Shown piece by piece: positions 44,231 through 53,283 of a stretch of DNA of 64,000 nucleotides. A program made the position numbers and the translations under genes. Below the pieces are notes generated by a model that did no database searches, was not told the origin of the DNA, and worked only from the letters and a program-made list of their open reading frames with translations. This DNA comes from an uncultured bacterium (GTDB lineage Bacteria > Bacillota > Clostridia > Lachnospirales > Lachnospiraceae): positions 19,643 through 83,642 of the forward strand of contig CANRWP010000004.1 in the NCBI GenBank assembly GCA_947643595.1. The letters run 5' to 3'. Within the stretch, counting starts at the first letter, position 1. The number at the start of each line of letters is the position of its first letter.

Positions 44231-44520
44231 TTGCAAACAAAGCTTTCTTCTCGCCATATCGCCTTTGCGATATTGACAGGCATGGTATTTAAGACAAAGA
44301 TGCCAGTTTGCTTGTGTGCGACACGTTTGATGTTGACGCGAAGCTCGTTTTCGATAATCAAATTTGCGGATTTCATCTGTTGTTTGACTTCTTTCATATC
44401 GGATTCGAGGGTGGCAGTTCTTTTATCCAAAGAGTCTGCTTTTGCGTCCAGAGAATCCACTTTTGTATCCAGCAAATTTACTTTTTCAAGAATCTGATCT
44501 ATTTTTTGATTAGTAGTCAT
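44209..44520 (-). CDS. Small coiled-coil protein, relative of the 5974 gene
   Basis: A 103-residue protein. MTTNQKIDQILEKVNLLDTK is followed by heptads (VDSLDAKADSLDKRTATLESDMKEV), then a predicted helix with INRVAHKQ-like basic residues. Start 44520 follows AGGAGA. The overall plan (short N-terminus, heptads, ordered tail) is that of the larger coiled-coil protein at 5974-6462. It overlaps the DUF1266-like gene by 22 bp tail to tail. Function unknown. Confidence 0.7.
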   Translation of the reverse strand: MTTNQKIDQILEKVNLLDTKVDSLDAKADSLDKRTATLESDMKEVKQQMKSANLIIENELRVNIKRVAHKQTGIFVLNTMPVNIAKAIWREESFVCNHVPLAR

Positions 44521-44811
44521 ATGATTTTCTCCTATTACGTCATCCATACATCACAGAAAAATACAGTATCGGTTGATTCCAATTTGGGGGAGTGATATAG
44601 ACTGCTTTTTATTTAGCAGAACTTATAACATGTGAGATAGAACTTTATAAAGATCAGGTAATAGACAGCTTACAACAGATCTGCAGGCCTGTCAATATAA
44701 AATCATAAAATTATACCGTTTCTCCTGTTTATTTCTCTGCATCAGAAAAAGACATCTTCCAAACCTGCCCGCTCCAAAGAAGATGTCATTGTCTATTCAG
44801 AATAGAATTTT
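44521..44811. other. 291-base intergenic region
   Basis: AT-rich sequence between two minus-strand genes. It carries the terminator of the XRE gene (44744-44790) and presumably the promoter of the coiled-coil gene. I see no ORF or RNA gene in it. Confidence 0.6.
44744..44790 (-). terminator. Terminator after the XRE regulator
   Basis: Read on the minus strand, GACATCTTC pairs with GAAGATGTC around a 19-base loop and is followed by TTTTT. It lies 25 bases past the stop of the XRE gene. Confidence 0.8.
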
Positions 44812-45066
44812 TTACAGATGTCGAAAATGCTCGTTCTTTATCTTCTGATAATAGGCGTCTTCTTCTTCACTGAAGGCAATTTCAACCACATCGCTTGCCT
44901 GACAATGCAGGATCTGGCACAGTTTGTGCAATGTTTCCATGGTAATATTTTTGTTATGCCGGATATTACTCATCGTGTGACTGCTGATATTGTAGTGGTT
45001 GATCAGGCTGTAAGTAGTAATACCACGCTTTTTCAGTGTGCGCCACAAGGCATTGTAATTGTACAT
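44812..45066 (-). CDS. Small XRE/Cro-type regulator
   Basis: An 84-residue helix-turn-helix protein: ALWRTLKKRGITTYSLINHYNISSHTMSNIRHNKNITMETLHKLCQILHCQASDVVEI matches the single-domain Cro/C1 regulators of Firmicutes. ATG 45066 is chosen because AAAGGAGA lies 8 bases upstream; the much longer frame upstream is antisense to the LytTR gene and is not coding. It is divergent from the LytTR operon, about 150 bases away, so it may act on that promoter (inference). Confidence 0.85.
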   Translation of the reverse strand: MYNYNALWRTLKKRGITTYSLINHYNISSHTMSNIRHNKNITMETLHKLCQILHCQASDVVEIAFSEEEDAYYQKIKNEHFRHL

Positions 45067-45217
45067 AATCATTTCTCCTTTGTATTGATCTTTTATTTCG
45101 TTCCCGTTCAGGACGGTTTCATTCCATTTTATATAAGAAAACAAAAAATATGCCGATAAAATAGATAAGGGGAATTTTAAATAGTGGATGGCTGACGATA
45201 TTGAGGGAAACATTTTG

Positions 45218-45928
45218 ATGGAGATAGCGATAGTGGATGATGAAAAGATCATCTGTAATGAGATAAAAAAGCGGATAAAAAAAATAAAACCCTGTTGCCA
45301 TGCAGACGAATATGCAAGAGGGGAGGATATGCTTTTTGCGGATAAACTGTACAATATCGTATTTTTGGATATACAGCTGAAGGGAAGGGACGGCATCGAT
45401 ATAGCGGAGGAACTGCGGCAGAAATCGGAGAATACGATAGTGATCTTCATCACCGGGGTAAAGGACTATGTGTTTCAGGCTTTTGATGTGGCTGCCTTTC
45501 ATTATCTGTTAAAACCCATAGATGCGGAAAAGTTTGAGGAAGTGTTTGTGCGCGCCTGGAAGGAAGCGGAAAAGCGGAAAAGGAACGAGACGGGGTTTTT
45601 GTTGATCAGAACCAGGAACCGTACATTTCCTTTGCCCAAGGACAGCATTCTCTACGTGGAGAGCAGGGGGAAGAAAGCGGAGATACATACGGCCAGGGAA
45701 ACGATCTCCATGTATGCCTCTCTGAGCGGCCTTCAGGCGGAGTTGGGGGAGGAGTTTTACCGCTCACACAGGGGATATCTTGTCAATATGGCGTATGTTT
45801 CGGAATACTATCACGACAGTATTCTTCTGGCAAACGGGGAGAGCATCTATCTGGCAAAAGAAAAATATCAGGAATTTGCGAGAGCATATATGCGCTATCT
45901 GAGAGGTGGTGGAGTCATACATGGCTGA
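45218..45928 (+). CDS. LytTR-family response regulator
   Basis: A 236-residue protein with an N-terminal receiver (MEIAIVDDEK with the acidic pocket; phospho-acceptor Asp in VFLDIQLKGRDG, about residue 50; Lys in YLLKPIDAEKF) and a C-terminal LytTR DNA-binding domain (from about 130; DSILYVESRGKKAEIHT, FYRSHRGYLVNMAYV). This is the AgrA/LytR class, normally paired with GHKL kinases. ATG 45218 follows GAGGGA; the frame from 45188 has no ribosome site. It overlaps the kinase gene by 8 bp. Confidence 0.95.
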   Translation: MEIAIVDDEKIICNEIKKRIKKIKPCCHADEYARGEDMLFADKLYNIVFLDIQLKGRDGIDIAEELRQKSENTIVIFITGVKDYVFQAFDVAAFHYLLKPIDAEKFEEVFVRAWKEAEKRKRNETGFLLIRTRNRTFPLPKDSILYVESRGKKAEIHTARETISMYASLSGLQAELGEEFYRSHRGYLVNMAYVSEYYHDSILLANGESIYLAKEKYQEFARAYMRYLRGGGVIHG

Positions 45929-47418
45929 GCGGATAACCGTTTTGTGTGAGATCATCGGTTACTTTTTGCAGGGATATTGCCTGCAGTATTTTCTCGGCCT
46001 GTTTTTGGAGAGCAGGTACCCCAGGCGGAGGATAAATTTTTTTATCATACTCAGTTATGGTGTCTTAAAGACGGCTATCGCTTATCTGATCTCTTTTGAT
46101 AAAGGGGGCAGCTTAAACGGCTTGTACCGGCTGGCGCTGCAGGCGGTTTTTCTGACGGTCCTGACATTCTGCTTATACAGGGCGGTGAAAGCTGTTACGG
46201 TTTTTCTGATTACCGCTTTTCTGGCCCTCAGCGAGATCTGTTTTTTTATCGGTTATCTTGTCATGGGCATGAGCACAGTCCTGCTGGAACTGGAACTCTG
46301 GTTTTTTACGAAAGGTTATATAGCGGAAGCCCGTTTTGACAGATTGATCCGGGGGACTGCCGCGTCACTGCAGATATTGTGTTGTGTATTGTGGGTTCTT
46401 TTGTTGTACCTTTCATTGCGGAGAGTGGCGTATTATTTCAGGGAAAAGGACCATGAGATGCAGAAAACGGAACTTCTGTTTATTCTGACGCCAGGCCTCG
46501 CCGGGCTTTTGCTCTGTGTGCTGTTACGCATCATTATGGTCACGGTGGAGGACGGCAGACCGGCTCTTTTGTACGACAGATACCCTGCTCTGCAGTTTCT
46601 CATTCCGGCGATATTGTTGGTTAGTACTTTTATCCATCGTGTACAGCGTCAGGCTTTTTCAGGATATGATCCTGCTGAGCAGGGAGAGGAGCCGGCTTGT
46701 TATTCTGGAACAACAGATCGATACACTGCAGGAACATATCAGAGAGATCGATCGTCTGTACAGCGGAGTGCGGAGCATAAAGCATGATATAAAAAATACT
46801 CTCGCCGTATTGATGAGTCTGTTCTCGGAAGACAAAGCGGAGGAGAGCCCGGAGCTTACGGCATATCTGGCGGAGCTGAACCGGAGTTTTGACAGGCTGG
46901 AATTCAGGTTTCGGACAGGAAATGCGGTGGCGGATGCACTGTTAAATATAAAATATCACGAAATTACGGGGCGCATACCGGAACTTGTGTTTGAGGCGGA
47001 CGATTTGATATTCCAGGAGGATATTCGGATCCAAAGTTATGACATTGGCGTCATTTTAGGCAATGCACTGGACAATGCGATGGAGGGCTGTATACGCCTG
47101 ATACAGCGTCAGCCGAAGGCTGAGACTTTTATCAGGCTCCGTTCTTTTCGGAGAGGGAGGTATTTCTTTCTGGAGGTGGAAAACAGCTTTGACGGGAGGC
47201 TTTCCGGAGAATGCAGGCCCGGTGTTCCCGCAACGCTGAAAGCCGATAAGCAGACACACGGCATTGGTTTTGAGAATATGAAGAAGACCGCCGAAAAATA
47301 CGGCGGTACAGTAGATTATTCCGTTGAAGGTGATTCGGGGGAAACAAAAGATTTGCCCGGTTATGCAATATTTACCTTATCCGTTATGCTGAATTCGAAA
47401 GGAGGGATGGGGATGTAA
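45921..47418 (+). pseudogene. GHKL sensor histidine kinase, frameshifted
   Basis: The N-terminal half, a sensor with about six membrane helices, runs in one frame to 46787. The kinase half continues in the next frame from before 46633. It carries the H-box SIKHDIKNTLAVLMS, N-box GVILGNALDNAMEG and G-box HGIGFENMKKTAEKYGG. Removing one T at 46621-46622 (TTGGTTAGTAC) would rejoin them as ILLVVLLSIVYSVRLFQD, a continuous last helix. The kinase is of the AgrC class, which senses peptides or other signals. As read, it makes a truncated sensor. It is the partner of the LytTR regulator and lies upstream of the five-gene cassette. Confidence 0.85.
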
Positions 47419-47484
47419 TCAAAAGATACGGAGAAAAAACAACAAAATACCTGCTGATTTCAGCGGGAAGAGAGGAGGACATGC

Positions 47485-48246
47485 ATGAGTATGGATTTAA
47501 CTTTTTTATCTGACAGCTATATGCAGCAAATACTGCATCAGCTCAGAAACGTGAGAGACCAGGAAATGCAGAAAAAAGGCGGTTTCCGGTTCGAAGATAT
47601 CCTATCGTCAAAGGAGGATGCCTCAGGCGTTGTCTCGTCAAAGAATAATATTCCGGGCACTGTGTCGGCGGAAGCGAAAGAATACGCGGAATATCTGAAA
47701 AAAACGTACGGCAATGTGATGATAAGGAGCGTCGGAAAAGACCAGCAGAGCATGGATGATCTGGGTATGGGCACAGCGGGCATGGGAAATGTGGTGATCG
47801 CGCCGAATATTTTGGAACAGATGGTACAGGACCCGGAGAAAGCCGCTTACTATGAGGGGAAGATCAAACGCTATTTTCAGGAACTGCCGAAGATCAAGGC
47901 GGAGATTTCCGCGATGGGGCACGAGATCCACTCCTGCGGCATCGTCATTCACCCCGACGGCACGGAAACCTATTACATCACCGGAGACCTGAAGCCGGAG
48001 GTGAGGGCAAGGATCGAGGCACAGATCAGGGCGGAGCAGGAGGAGAAAGCATCGCGCCGGCGAATGTATTTCATCCAGAGCAAAGAGGCCGCCGAGAGAC
48101 GCACAAAGGAACTGCAAAATTACATGAAACATAAAATGATGACGGATCAGATTCGCTTGGACCTTACCGGAGAGCGAGGGGTTCTGACTGACAGAGGAAC
48201 CGACTGGATATCCGCACTTGCTTATATGGGAGGACATATCTTATGA
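47485..48246 (+). CDS. Cassette protein 1 (DUF6033-like, paralog of the next gene)
   Basis: A 253-residue soluble protein with no signal peptide or membrane segment. The core (about 70-190) contains YGNVMIRSVGKDQQSMDDLG, VVIAPNILEQMVQDPEKAAYYEGKI and CGIVIHPDGTETYYI, followed by a basic helical coil (EEKASRRRMYFIQSKEAAERR) and a C-terminal tail. The same core is in the following protein. I recall similar proteins in Lachnospiraceae under DUF6033, but cannot confirm it here. GAGGAGG precedes the ATG. It is the first of five genes after the LytTR/GHKL pair; function unknown. Confidence 0.75.
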   Translation: MSMDLTFLSDSYMQQILHQLRNVRDQEMQKKGGFRFEDILSSKEDASGVVSSKNNIPGTVSAEAKEYAEYLKKTYGNVMIRSVGKDQQSMDDLGMGTAGMGNVVIAPNILEQMVQDPEKAAYYEGKIKRYFQELPKIKAEISAMGHEIHSCGIVIHPDGTETYYITGDLKPEVRARIEAQIRAEQEEKASRRRMYFIQSKEAAERRTKELQNYMKHKMMTDQIRLDLTGERGVLTDRGTDWISALAYMGGHIL

Positions 48247-48869
48247 GTCTGAATATGTCTATGCTAAATCCCTTTTCTTTTTATGCGTTGAAACAGAAAG
48301 CCGATATACTAAACGACCGGTCACATGTAACCGGGTATGGCAGAGAAGTGCCGCAAAACTTTTCAGATGCCGTAAAGGTGAAGGAATATACAGAATATTT
48401 AACAGCAAAATATGGCAATCTGACTGTCAAAAGCGTCGGCAAAGACAGAAAAACGCTCGACAGTCTCGGAAAATCCATGAGCGGGAACGATGTGATCATC
48501 GCGCCGAATATCCTGGAGGAAATGGCACGGGATCCGGAAAAAGCCGCTTACTACGAGGGTAAGATAGACTCTTTCTTTGCGGATATCCCGAGACAGACGG
48601 CGCTCTTTGCCGCAAAGGGACTGGACTATCAGCCCTGCGGTGTTGTGGTGCATGAGGATGGAATCGTCACTTATATTGGCGGATGCGCGGACTCCCCGGA
48701 ACGGGTGGCGCAAGTGAATGCCATCAACAGAGCGAAACGGGAGAAACAGGCGGCGCAGAGAAAAGCGGCGTTTGAGAGAAGCGAGGAGGCAGCGATCCGC
48801 ATAAGAAAGCGGATGGAACAGAAAGCAGCAGATGAGTTAACTCATGCGGAAGGAGGAAGTTTCAGATGA
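48243..48869 (+). CDS. Cassette protein 2 (paralog of cassette protein 1)
   Basis: A 208-residue protein sharing the cassette core: KEYTEYLTAKYGNLTVKSVGK, VIIAPNILEEMARDPEKAAYYEGKI and CGVVVHEDGIVTYIGG, then the same basic helical coil. It lacks the C-terminal extension of protein 1. The start overlaps the previous stop (ATGA), so it is translationally coupled. It probably arose by tandem duplication. No signal peptide or membrane segment is seen. Confidence 0.75.
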   Translation: MSLNMSMLNPFSFYALKQKADILNDRSHVTGYGREVPQNFSDAVKVKEYTEYLTAKYGNLTVKSVGKDRKTLDSLGKSMSGNDVIIAPNILEEMARDPEKAAYYEGKIDSFFADIPRQTALFAAKGLDYQPCGVVVHEDGIVTYIGGCADSPERVAQVNAINRAKREKQAAQRKAAFERSEEAAIRIRKRMEQKAADELTHAEGGSFR

Positions 48870-49735
48870 ATATCGGAAGTGTTGGATATGCAGGATATAC
48901 AGAATATACTTCAAAATATACAGCGAAATATATAGCGGAGCAGACGGGCAAAACCTCCGCCAAAACCGGATTTTCAAAATCGGTGGAAAAGGCGGAGACT
49001 GTCGGGAAGACAGGCGGAGTGACGGAAAGCGCAGTGGAGAGATACATAAAAAAACATCCCGAGGACAGATCCCACGTGGAAGGGCAGGTACGGGCCGGAA
49101 AAAAGGTTCTCGAAAAAAACGGTGTTCAGGATGTCTCCAGGGAAGATATGACAATGGAAGAGTACAAACAGTTCTTCACCGCCCTGATGGACAGTATCCC
49201 CTTCGACGCATCCCATCAGGGAGACGTGGAGATCTGGTCCATCTCCGAAAAAGGGTGGGAACAGATGAAGAACGATCCCGAGTATGAAGCGTGGGTGTTG
49301 GGGTATACCTCGGAGAACCGTTCGGTATACAATCCCTTTGCCTCCTGGCCGGGGTATTCACCGAATGTCTGTACGGAAAATTTCGGAGATTCCATCGAGC
49401 AGCATATCGGTCAGTCCGTGCCCATGAGCAGCGGGAGCAGCAAAAAAACAGATTCAGACGAAGAATCCTGGTGGGAAAAACGCCAAAAAAGGCTGAAAGA
49501 ACTGATTGAGCTGCAGGAAAAAGCGGCAAGAGAGAGGGCCGCAGCATATCGAAAGTCAGAGCAGGCGGAAATGCTGCAGGAGCAGATGATGAGCAACGCC
49601 AGGCTCAGGAATTTCCTGACGGATGGAATATCCGGGGAGGAAAATACGGTATTTTCTTCCGGGCATGTCACAGTCGCGACAAATACCTATCTGAATATGA
49701 TGGATCTGTTCAGCGGGAATATCGGGAAAATATAA
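48866..49735 (+). CDS. Cassette protein 3 (divergent relative)
   Basis: A 289-residue protein coupled to protein 2 by an ATGA overlap. The N-terminus is rich in Tyr, Gly, Thr and Ser (NIGSVGYAGYTEYTSKYTA), a disordered-looking start shared in style with protein 4. The middle (ERYIKKHPEDRSHVEGQV, WSISEKGWEQMKNDPEYEAWVLGYTSENR) echoes the DPEKAAYYEGKI segment of proteins 1 and 2. A Glu/Lys/Arg-rich coil follows (about 205-260). Function unknown. Confidence 0.7.
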   Translation: MNIGSVGYAGYTEYTSKYTAKYIAEQTGKTSAKTGFSKSVEKAETVGKTGGVTESAVERYIKKHPEDRSHVEGQVRAGKKVLEKNGVQDVSREDMTMEEYKQFFTALMDSIPFDASHQGDVEIWSISEKGWEQMKNDPEYEAWVLGYTSENRSVYNPFASWPGYSPNVCTENFGDSIEQHIGQSVPMSSGSSKKTDSDEESWWEKRQKRLKELIELQEKAARERAAAYRKSEQAEMLQEQMMSNARLRNFLTDGISGEENTVFSSGHVTVATNTYLNMMDLFSGNIGKI

Positions 49736-49777
49736 GTTTGGGCGGCAGTTTGAAAAATCATCGGAGGATATGACAAT

Positions 49778-50401
49778 ATGAGTATATACGGAATCAGAAG
49801 CGGCGGATACCCTGCAACGGCAGGGTATCCGTACGGAAGAACGGAGAGAGGAACAGGTACGGGAGTTTACGCAAAATATGCGGAAACGCTGCAGGGGTCG
49901 GACAGGGCGGACGGAAATTTTGTGCTGCACTATTTTGACCATGAAGACGGAGAAAGAGCGGTGGCGCGCAAAAAGCTGACAGCCAGCTATAACGGAGTTC
50001 CCCTGAGGAGAAGTGCTGATGATAAAAAATATACCGATAAAGAAACTGGCATCTCTTATTATGTCGCCGACGGGAAGCATCCTTATATCACCGGGGAGGA
50101 CGTGGAAAAATTAAAAGAGTTATGCGCTGCAACAGGGGAACCTCTCCTGAAAAAAATGGGTGAGATCACCGGAATGATAAGACATCTGGATGAAAACACC
50201 ACGGCTTATGTCGGGGATAACGGCACTGTGATAAAATCGAAAGACGGCAGAGAATTATCGATCAACACATCCTTGCTGTCTTATGATGTACTGTCCTTCA
50301 TGTTCCGGAATATCGGGTCATCAGGCGATTATTTTAACGAAAAATACTGGTTCGGAAAGATACAGGATGCCGTCGGAAATTATCTGACAGGCGGCAAATA
50401 G
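49778..50401 (+). CDS. Cassette protein 4, unknown family
   Basis: A 207-residue protein starting MSIYGIRSGGYPATAGYPYG, a Gly/Tyr-rich disordered-looking segment, followed by a mixed alpha/beta domain (FVLHYFDHEDGERAV, GISYYVADGKHPYITGEDVEKL, TTAYVGDNGTVIKSKDG) and an amphipathic C-terminus. No signal peptide or membrane segment. GGAGGA precedes the ATG, 43 bases after protein 3. I do not recognise a domain. Confidence 0.65.
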   Translation: MSIYGIRSGGYPATAGYPYGRTERGTGTGVYAKYAETLQGSDRADGNFVLHYFDHEDGERAVARKKLTASYNGVPLRRSADDKKYTDKETGISYYVADGKHPYITGEDVEKLKELCAATGEPLLKKMGEITGMIRHLDENTTAYVGDNGTVIKSKDGRELSINTSLLSYDVLSFMFRNIGSSGDYFNEKYWFGKIQDAVGNYLTGGK

Positions 50402-50478
50402 TACTGCATGTTGTCTGCCGCGGGATTGTCGGACAAAAATCGTGCGGCAGGACAGCGCAGAAATAAGGAGTATAAAGC

Positions 50479-52572
50479 ATGGATATATCAAATCAAAGAT
50501 CTTACCAGGGTTCATGGTATGTAAACCCGAATACCAGAACCCTGACATCAGACAGAAAAAATACGTCGATCAAAGACAGGGACGCCTTCAGCTGTATGCA
50601 GCATCTGCTGCATCCTGTGGAAGATATGGCCAGGGTGGTGCGGACACCGATGAGACTGGCTGAAAAGACCTGCGTGAACAGAATGACGAATTCCGTGACG
50701 ATCGCGGCGGGAACCCGCATTACGGTAAATGACGGCTATGTTCTGACGGTGACGGAGCGGGGCGTGGAATGCCATCATGGAGAAAATTATGATCCCTATG
50801 ATACGGAAGCCTATGTAGAAGCACAGGCACTGGCGGGCGCCCTTGGTACACTGCTGAGGAACGCCGGCGGAACACAGAAGACCACGGCGTTCAGCGAGGA
50901 GGATTATCAGACATGGACGGAGAATGTCTCATCAGTGCTGTCTTACATGGGCATTGACGGGAGCAGAGATTTTTCCGTAAACGGCATGAAATACCACAAA
51001 GACAGCGAAGGATACTGGGAGTCGGAAGAAAACAGCAGGGCGAAAGCTGCCTGGGAAATACAGCGGAGGAACAACCGGACATACACCTTTGCCGACGACC
51101 GGACAAAAAGCCAGGTCGCCTATATAAGCGGCTATTATCTGGAGCATGCATCGGAAGAAATGCGGGCGGCATGGCAGAAAGCTTTGGAAGAGACCGGCGT
51201 CAATCCCTTCCCGGAGGGTTATGCCAGCGCGCTGTCCCAGTTCGCCATGGAACAGGATTTTGCCACCGGAGGAAACGATGTTATTTTCGGGGCGGATATA
51301 GAGCGCAATATCGCGGCAATACAGAACATTCTGGACAGGATAGATCATCCGCGCAAAAATGTATCTGAGGAAGATCAGGTTTTCCTGAAGGAAGAGAAAC
51401 TGTTTTACAGGGCGATTCTTGGATACCTGACCGTATCAGAAACGACAGACAAAATGGAGACGTCCGGCGAAAAAGTTTCCTATACTTCCTATGCATCCGC
51501 AAATTACAGGATAGAGCCGGACAATGAAAATGAGTGCTTTACCATATTTAACGGACAGGGCGAACGGCTCGGCGTCTTTTTTTACTCGGATATCAAATGC
51601 AGGCAGGATACCGCAACCGGCAGACAGCTTCTGATCTCTGAGAACGGAACCATGTGGTATGAGGCGCTGGCGCTTGATCAGGAATTGAAGGAGGACTTAC
51701 AGCACATCATGGGTGTCGATGCCCTGAAAACAGAACCTCTTCAGGGATATACTCTGAAAACCCATGCCGGTACCGGTATACAGTATGTGGTCAGAGACGG
51801 CGACGAGGGACGCGGCGGCAGGGTGCTTTTGCAAAGCGAGGCGGACATCCAAAAATATGAGGCGCTGGCTGAAACATATTTCAACAGATATCCGAATCTG
51901 ATCGAAAGCAAAGAGGAGGCGTACATATGGGCTTCCTTTGAGATCAGACAAATGGCAGTGCGCACAGACCAGGGCATTCTCTCCATACATTGTGATGGTA
52001 TGTCTTACAATGATAATACGAACGCAGTAAAAAACTGGAGCATTCCTTTCGGGGAGGATACCTGTCAAATGATTTTTGAGTGGCTTGAACATGGTGGAAA
52101 CGGAGAAGCGGAGTTGGAGAAATTTTCTGTGTGGCAGGATATTCTCAAAAAGATTAACTGCAACAAAGATACAACCGAATCTGCCCTTCAGACACCATAT
52201 ATGAAATATGCCGAAATAGCTTTCTACTCTGTCGGTTCCAGGGCGCCGCAGGAGGTGAAAAAGGCGTGGATGGACGCCGCCAGAGAGACAGGCGCAAACG
52301 GTCTCGGCATAGGCGCAAACGGGATGATGACTCATATCTCTCAGATGATGGTACAGCGGTTAAAGAGAAATCTGACGGGCAGGGGTTCTGACGCAGACGA
52401 CATACTTGGAAACAGCGTTTCATCGGCACTCCAGGCGGCAAAAGAGGCTCTGTACGATCTGGAGAATCCGCTTTCGAGAAACAACGAAAATAGTCTCGAA
52501 GTGCAGTACTATCGCAGGAGAGAACGGGCATTTTATCAGGCGTTTATCAGAAATCTGGAAGGGCTTTTGTGA
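50479..52572 (+). CDS. Cassette protein 5, large protein with internal duplication
   Basis: A 697-residue soluble protein, the largest of the cassette. A helical unit at about residues 215-310 (EEMRAAWQKALEETGVNPF, later LFYRAILGYL) recurs at about 590-695 (QEVKKAWMDAARETGANGL, later AFYQAFIRNL), pointing to an internal duplication. The N-terminus holds a short beta-rich domain (SVTIAAGTRITVNDGYVLTVTERG). No signal peptide, membrane helix or known catalytic motif is seen. AAGGAG precedes the ATG. Function unknown. Confidence 0.65.
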   Translation: MDISNQRSYQGSWYVNPNTRTLTSDRKNTSIKDRDAFSCMQHLLHPVEDMARVVRTPMRLAEKTCVNRMTNSVTIAAGTRITVNDGYVLTVTERGVECHHGENYDPYDTEAYVEAQALAGALGTLLRNAGGTQKTTAFSEEDYQTWTENVSSVLSYMGIDGSRDFSVNGMKYHKDSEGYWESEENSRAKAAWEIQRRNNRTYTFADDRTKSQVAYISGYYLEHASEEMRAAWQKALEETGVNPFPEGYASALSQFAMEQDFATGGNDVIFGADIERNIAAIQNILDRIDHPRKNVSEEDQVFLKEEKLFYRAILGYLTVSETTDKMETSGEKVSYTSYASANYRIEPDNENECFTIFNGQGERLGVFFYSDIKCRQDTATGRQLLISENGTMWYEALALDQELKEDLQHIMGVDALKTEPLQGYTLKTHAGTGIQYVVRDGDEGRGGRVLLQSEADIQKYEALAETYFNRYPNLIESKEEAYIWASFEIRQMAVRTDQGILSIHCDGMSYNDNTNAVKNWSIPFGEDTCQMIFEWLEHGGNGEAELEKFSVWQDILKKINCNKDTTESALQTPYMKYAEIAFYSVGSRAPQEVKKAWMDAARETGANGLGIGANGMMTHISQMMVQRLKRNLTGRGSDADDILGNSVSSALQAAKEALYDLENPLSRNNENSLEVQYYRRRERAFYQAFIRNLEGLL

Positions 52573-52651
52573 GTTATTTTTTCTTTGACAGATGACTTCC
52601 GGCAGTTATGCCGGTCAATTCGACTGACCCAGTCAATACCGGGAACCACTC

Positions 52652-53120
52652 TTATTTTCCCCGCCGATCCGGTTCAAGGTTGGCGGGGAAAATATCCGCC
52701 ACCTCATTGATCGCGATATAGGTCTTCGGATCGATCTTATGCACCAGATTCTTCATTTTTCCCACCTGAAAACGATTCACCACAAAATAGATCAGCGTTT
52801 TGTCCAAATTGGAGTAATACCCTTTCGCGTCGATAATGGTCATCCCATTCTCAAAAGTTTCGGAGAGTGCCTTACAGACCGATAGAATACAGGGGAAGAT
52901 GGCTCCGCCGAACCGCACCGTAAGGCCGCTGCCGCATACCGAAATGATCCCGCCGAAGATAGCGCACAAAAACAGATCCTTCCTTCTTTAGTCCGAACAG
53001 AAAGATCGGAATGACGACTCCGAAAGCGTTTATGATGCCTGCAGCCGTCAGAAACAGGAGATTCATAACATTCAAAGCGTGCATTACATTTAGAACAGCG
53101 TGCAGGAGATTTTTTGTCAT
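52652..53120 (-). pseudogene. Decayed YitT/DUF2179-type membrane protein gene
   Basis: Two minus-strand fragments in different frames. The first (about 53120-52960) has NLLFLTAAGIINAFGVVIPIFLFGLKK, like the first helix and loop of YitT proteins. The second (about 52970-52652) has CAIFGGIISVCGSGLTVRFGG and the C-terminal DUF2179 domain (ENGMTIIDAKGYYSNLDKTLIYFVVN). Roughly 120-150 residues of the usual membrane domain are missing between them, so deletion plus frameshift has inactivated the gene. Confidence 0.75.
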
Positions 53121-53283
53121 ATAGTTCCAATTCCTCTTTCCAGGGTGACTTTTTCACATCATAACATGAACAGAGGGAAGACTTTTCAACAAAATAATCG
53201 AGGCTTTCAGGCATGTCCCGGACAACCCCCGCATAGAATGGTAAGAGCAGTACAAAATGTAAGAATCGGGAGGATTGTCTGAT

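Noticed and set aside
45073..45453. Longer upstream frame of the XRE gene
   Set aside because: It is antisense to the LytTR gene and reads as unlikely protein; the short form from 45066 has a proper ribosome site and is a complete HTH protein.
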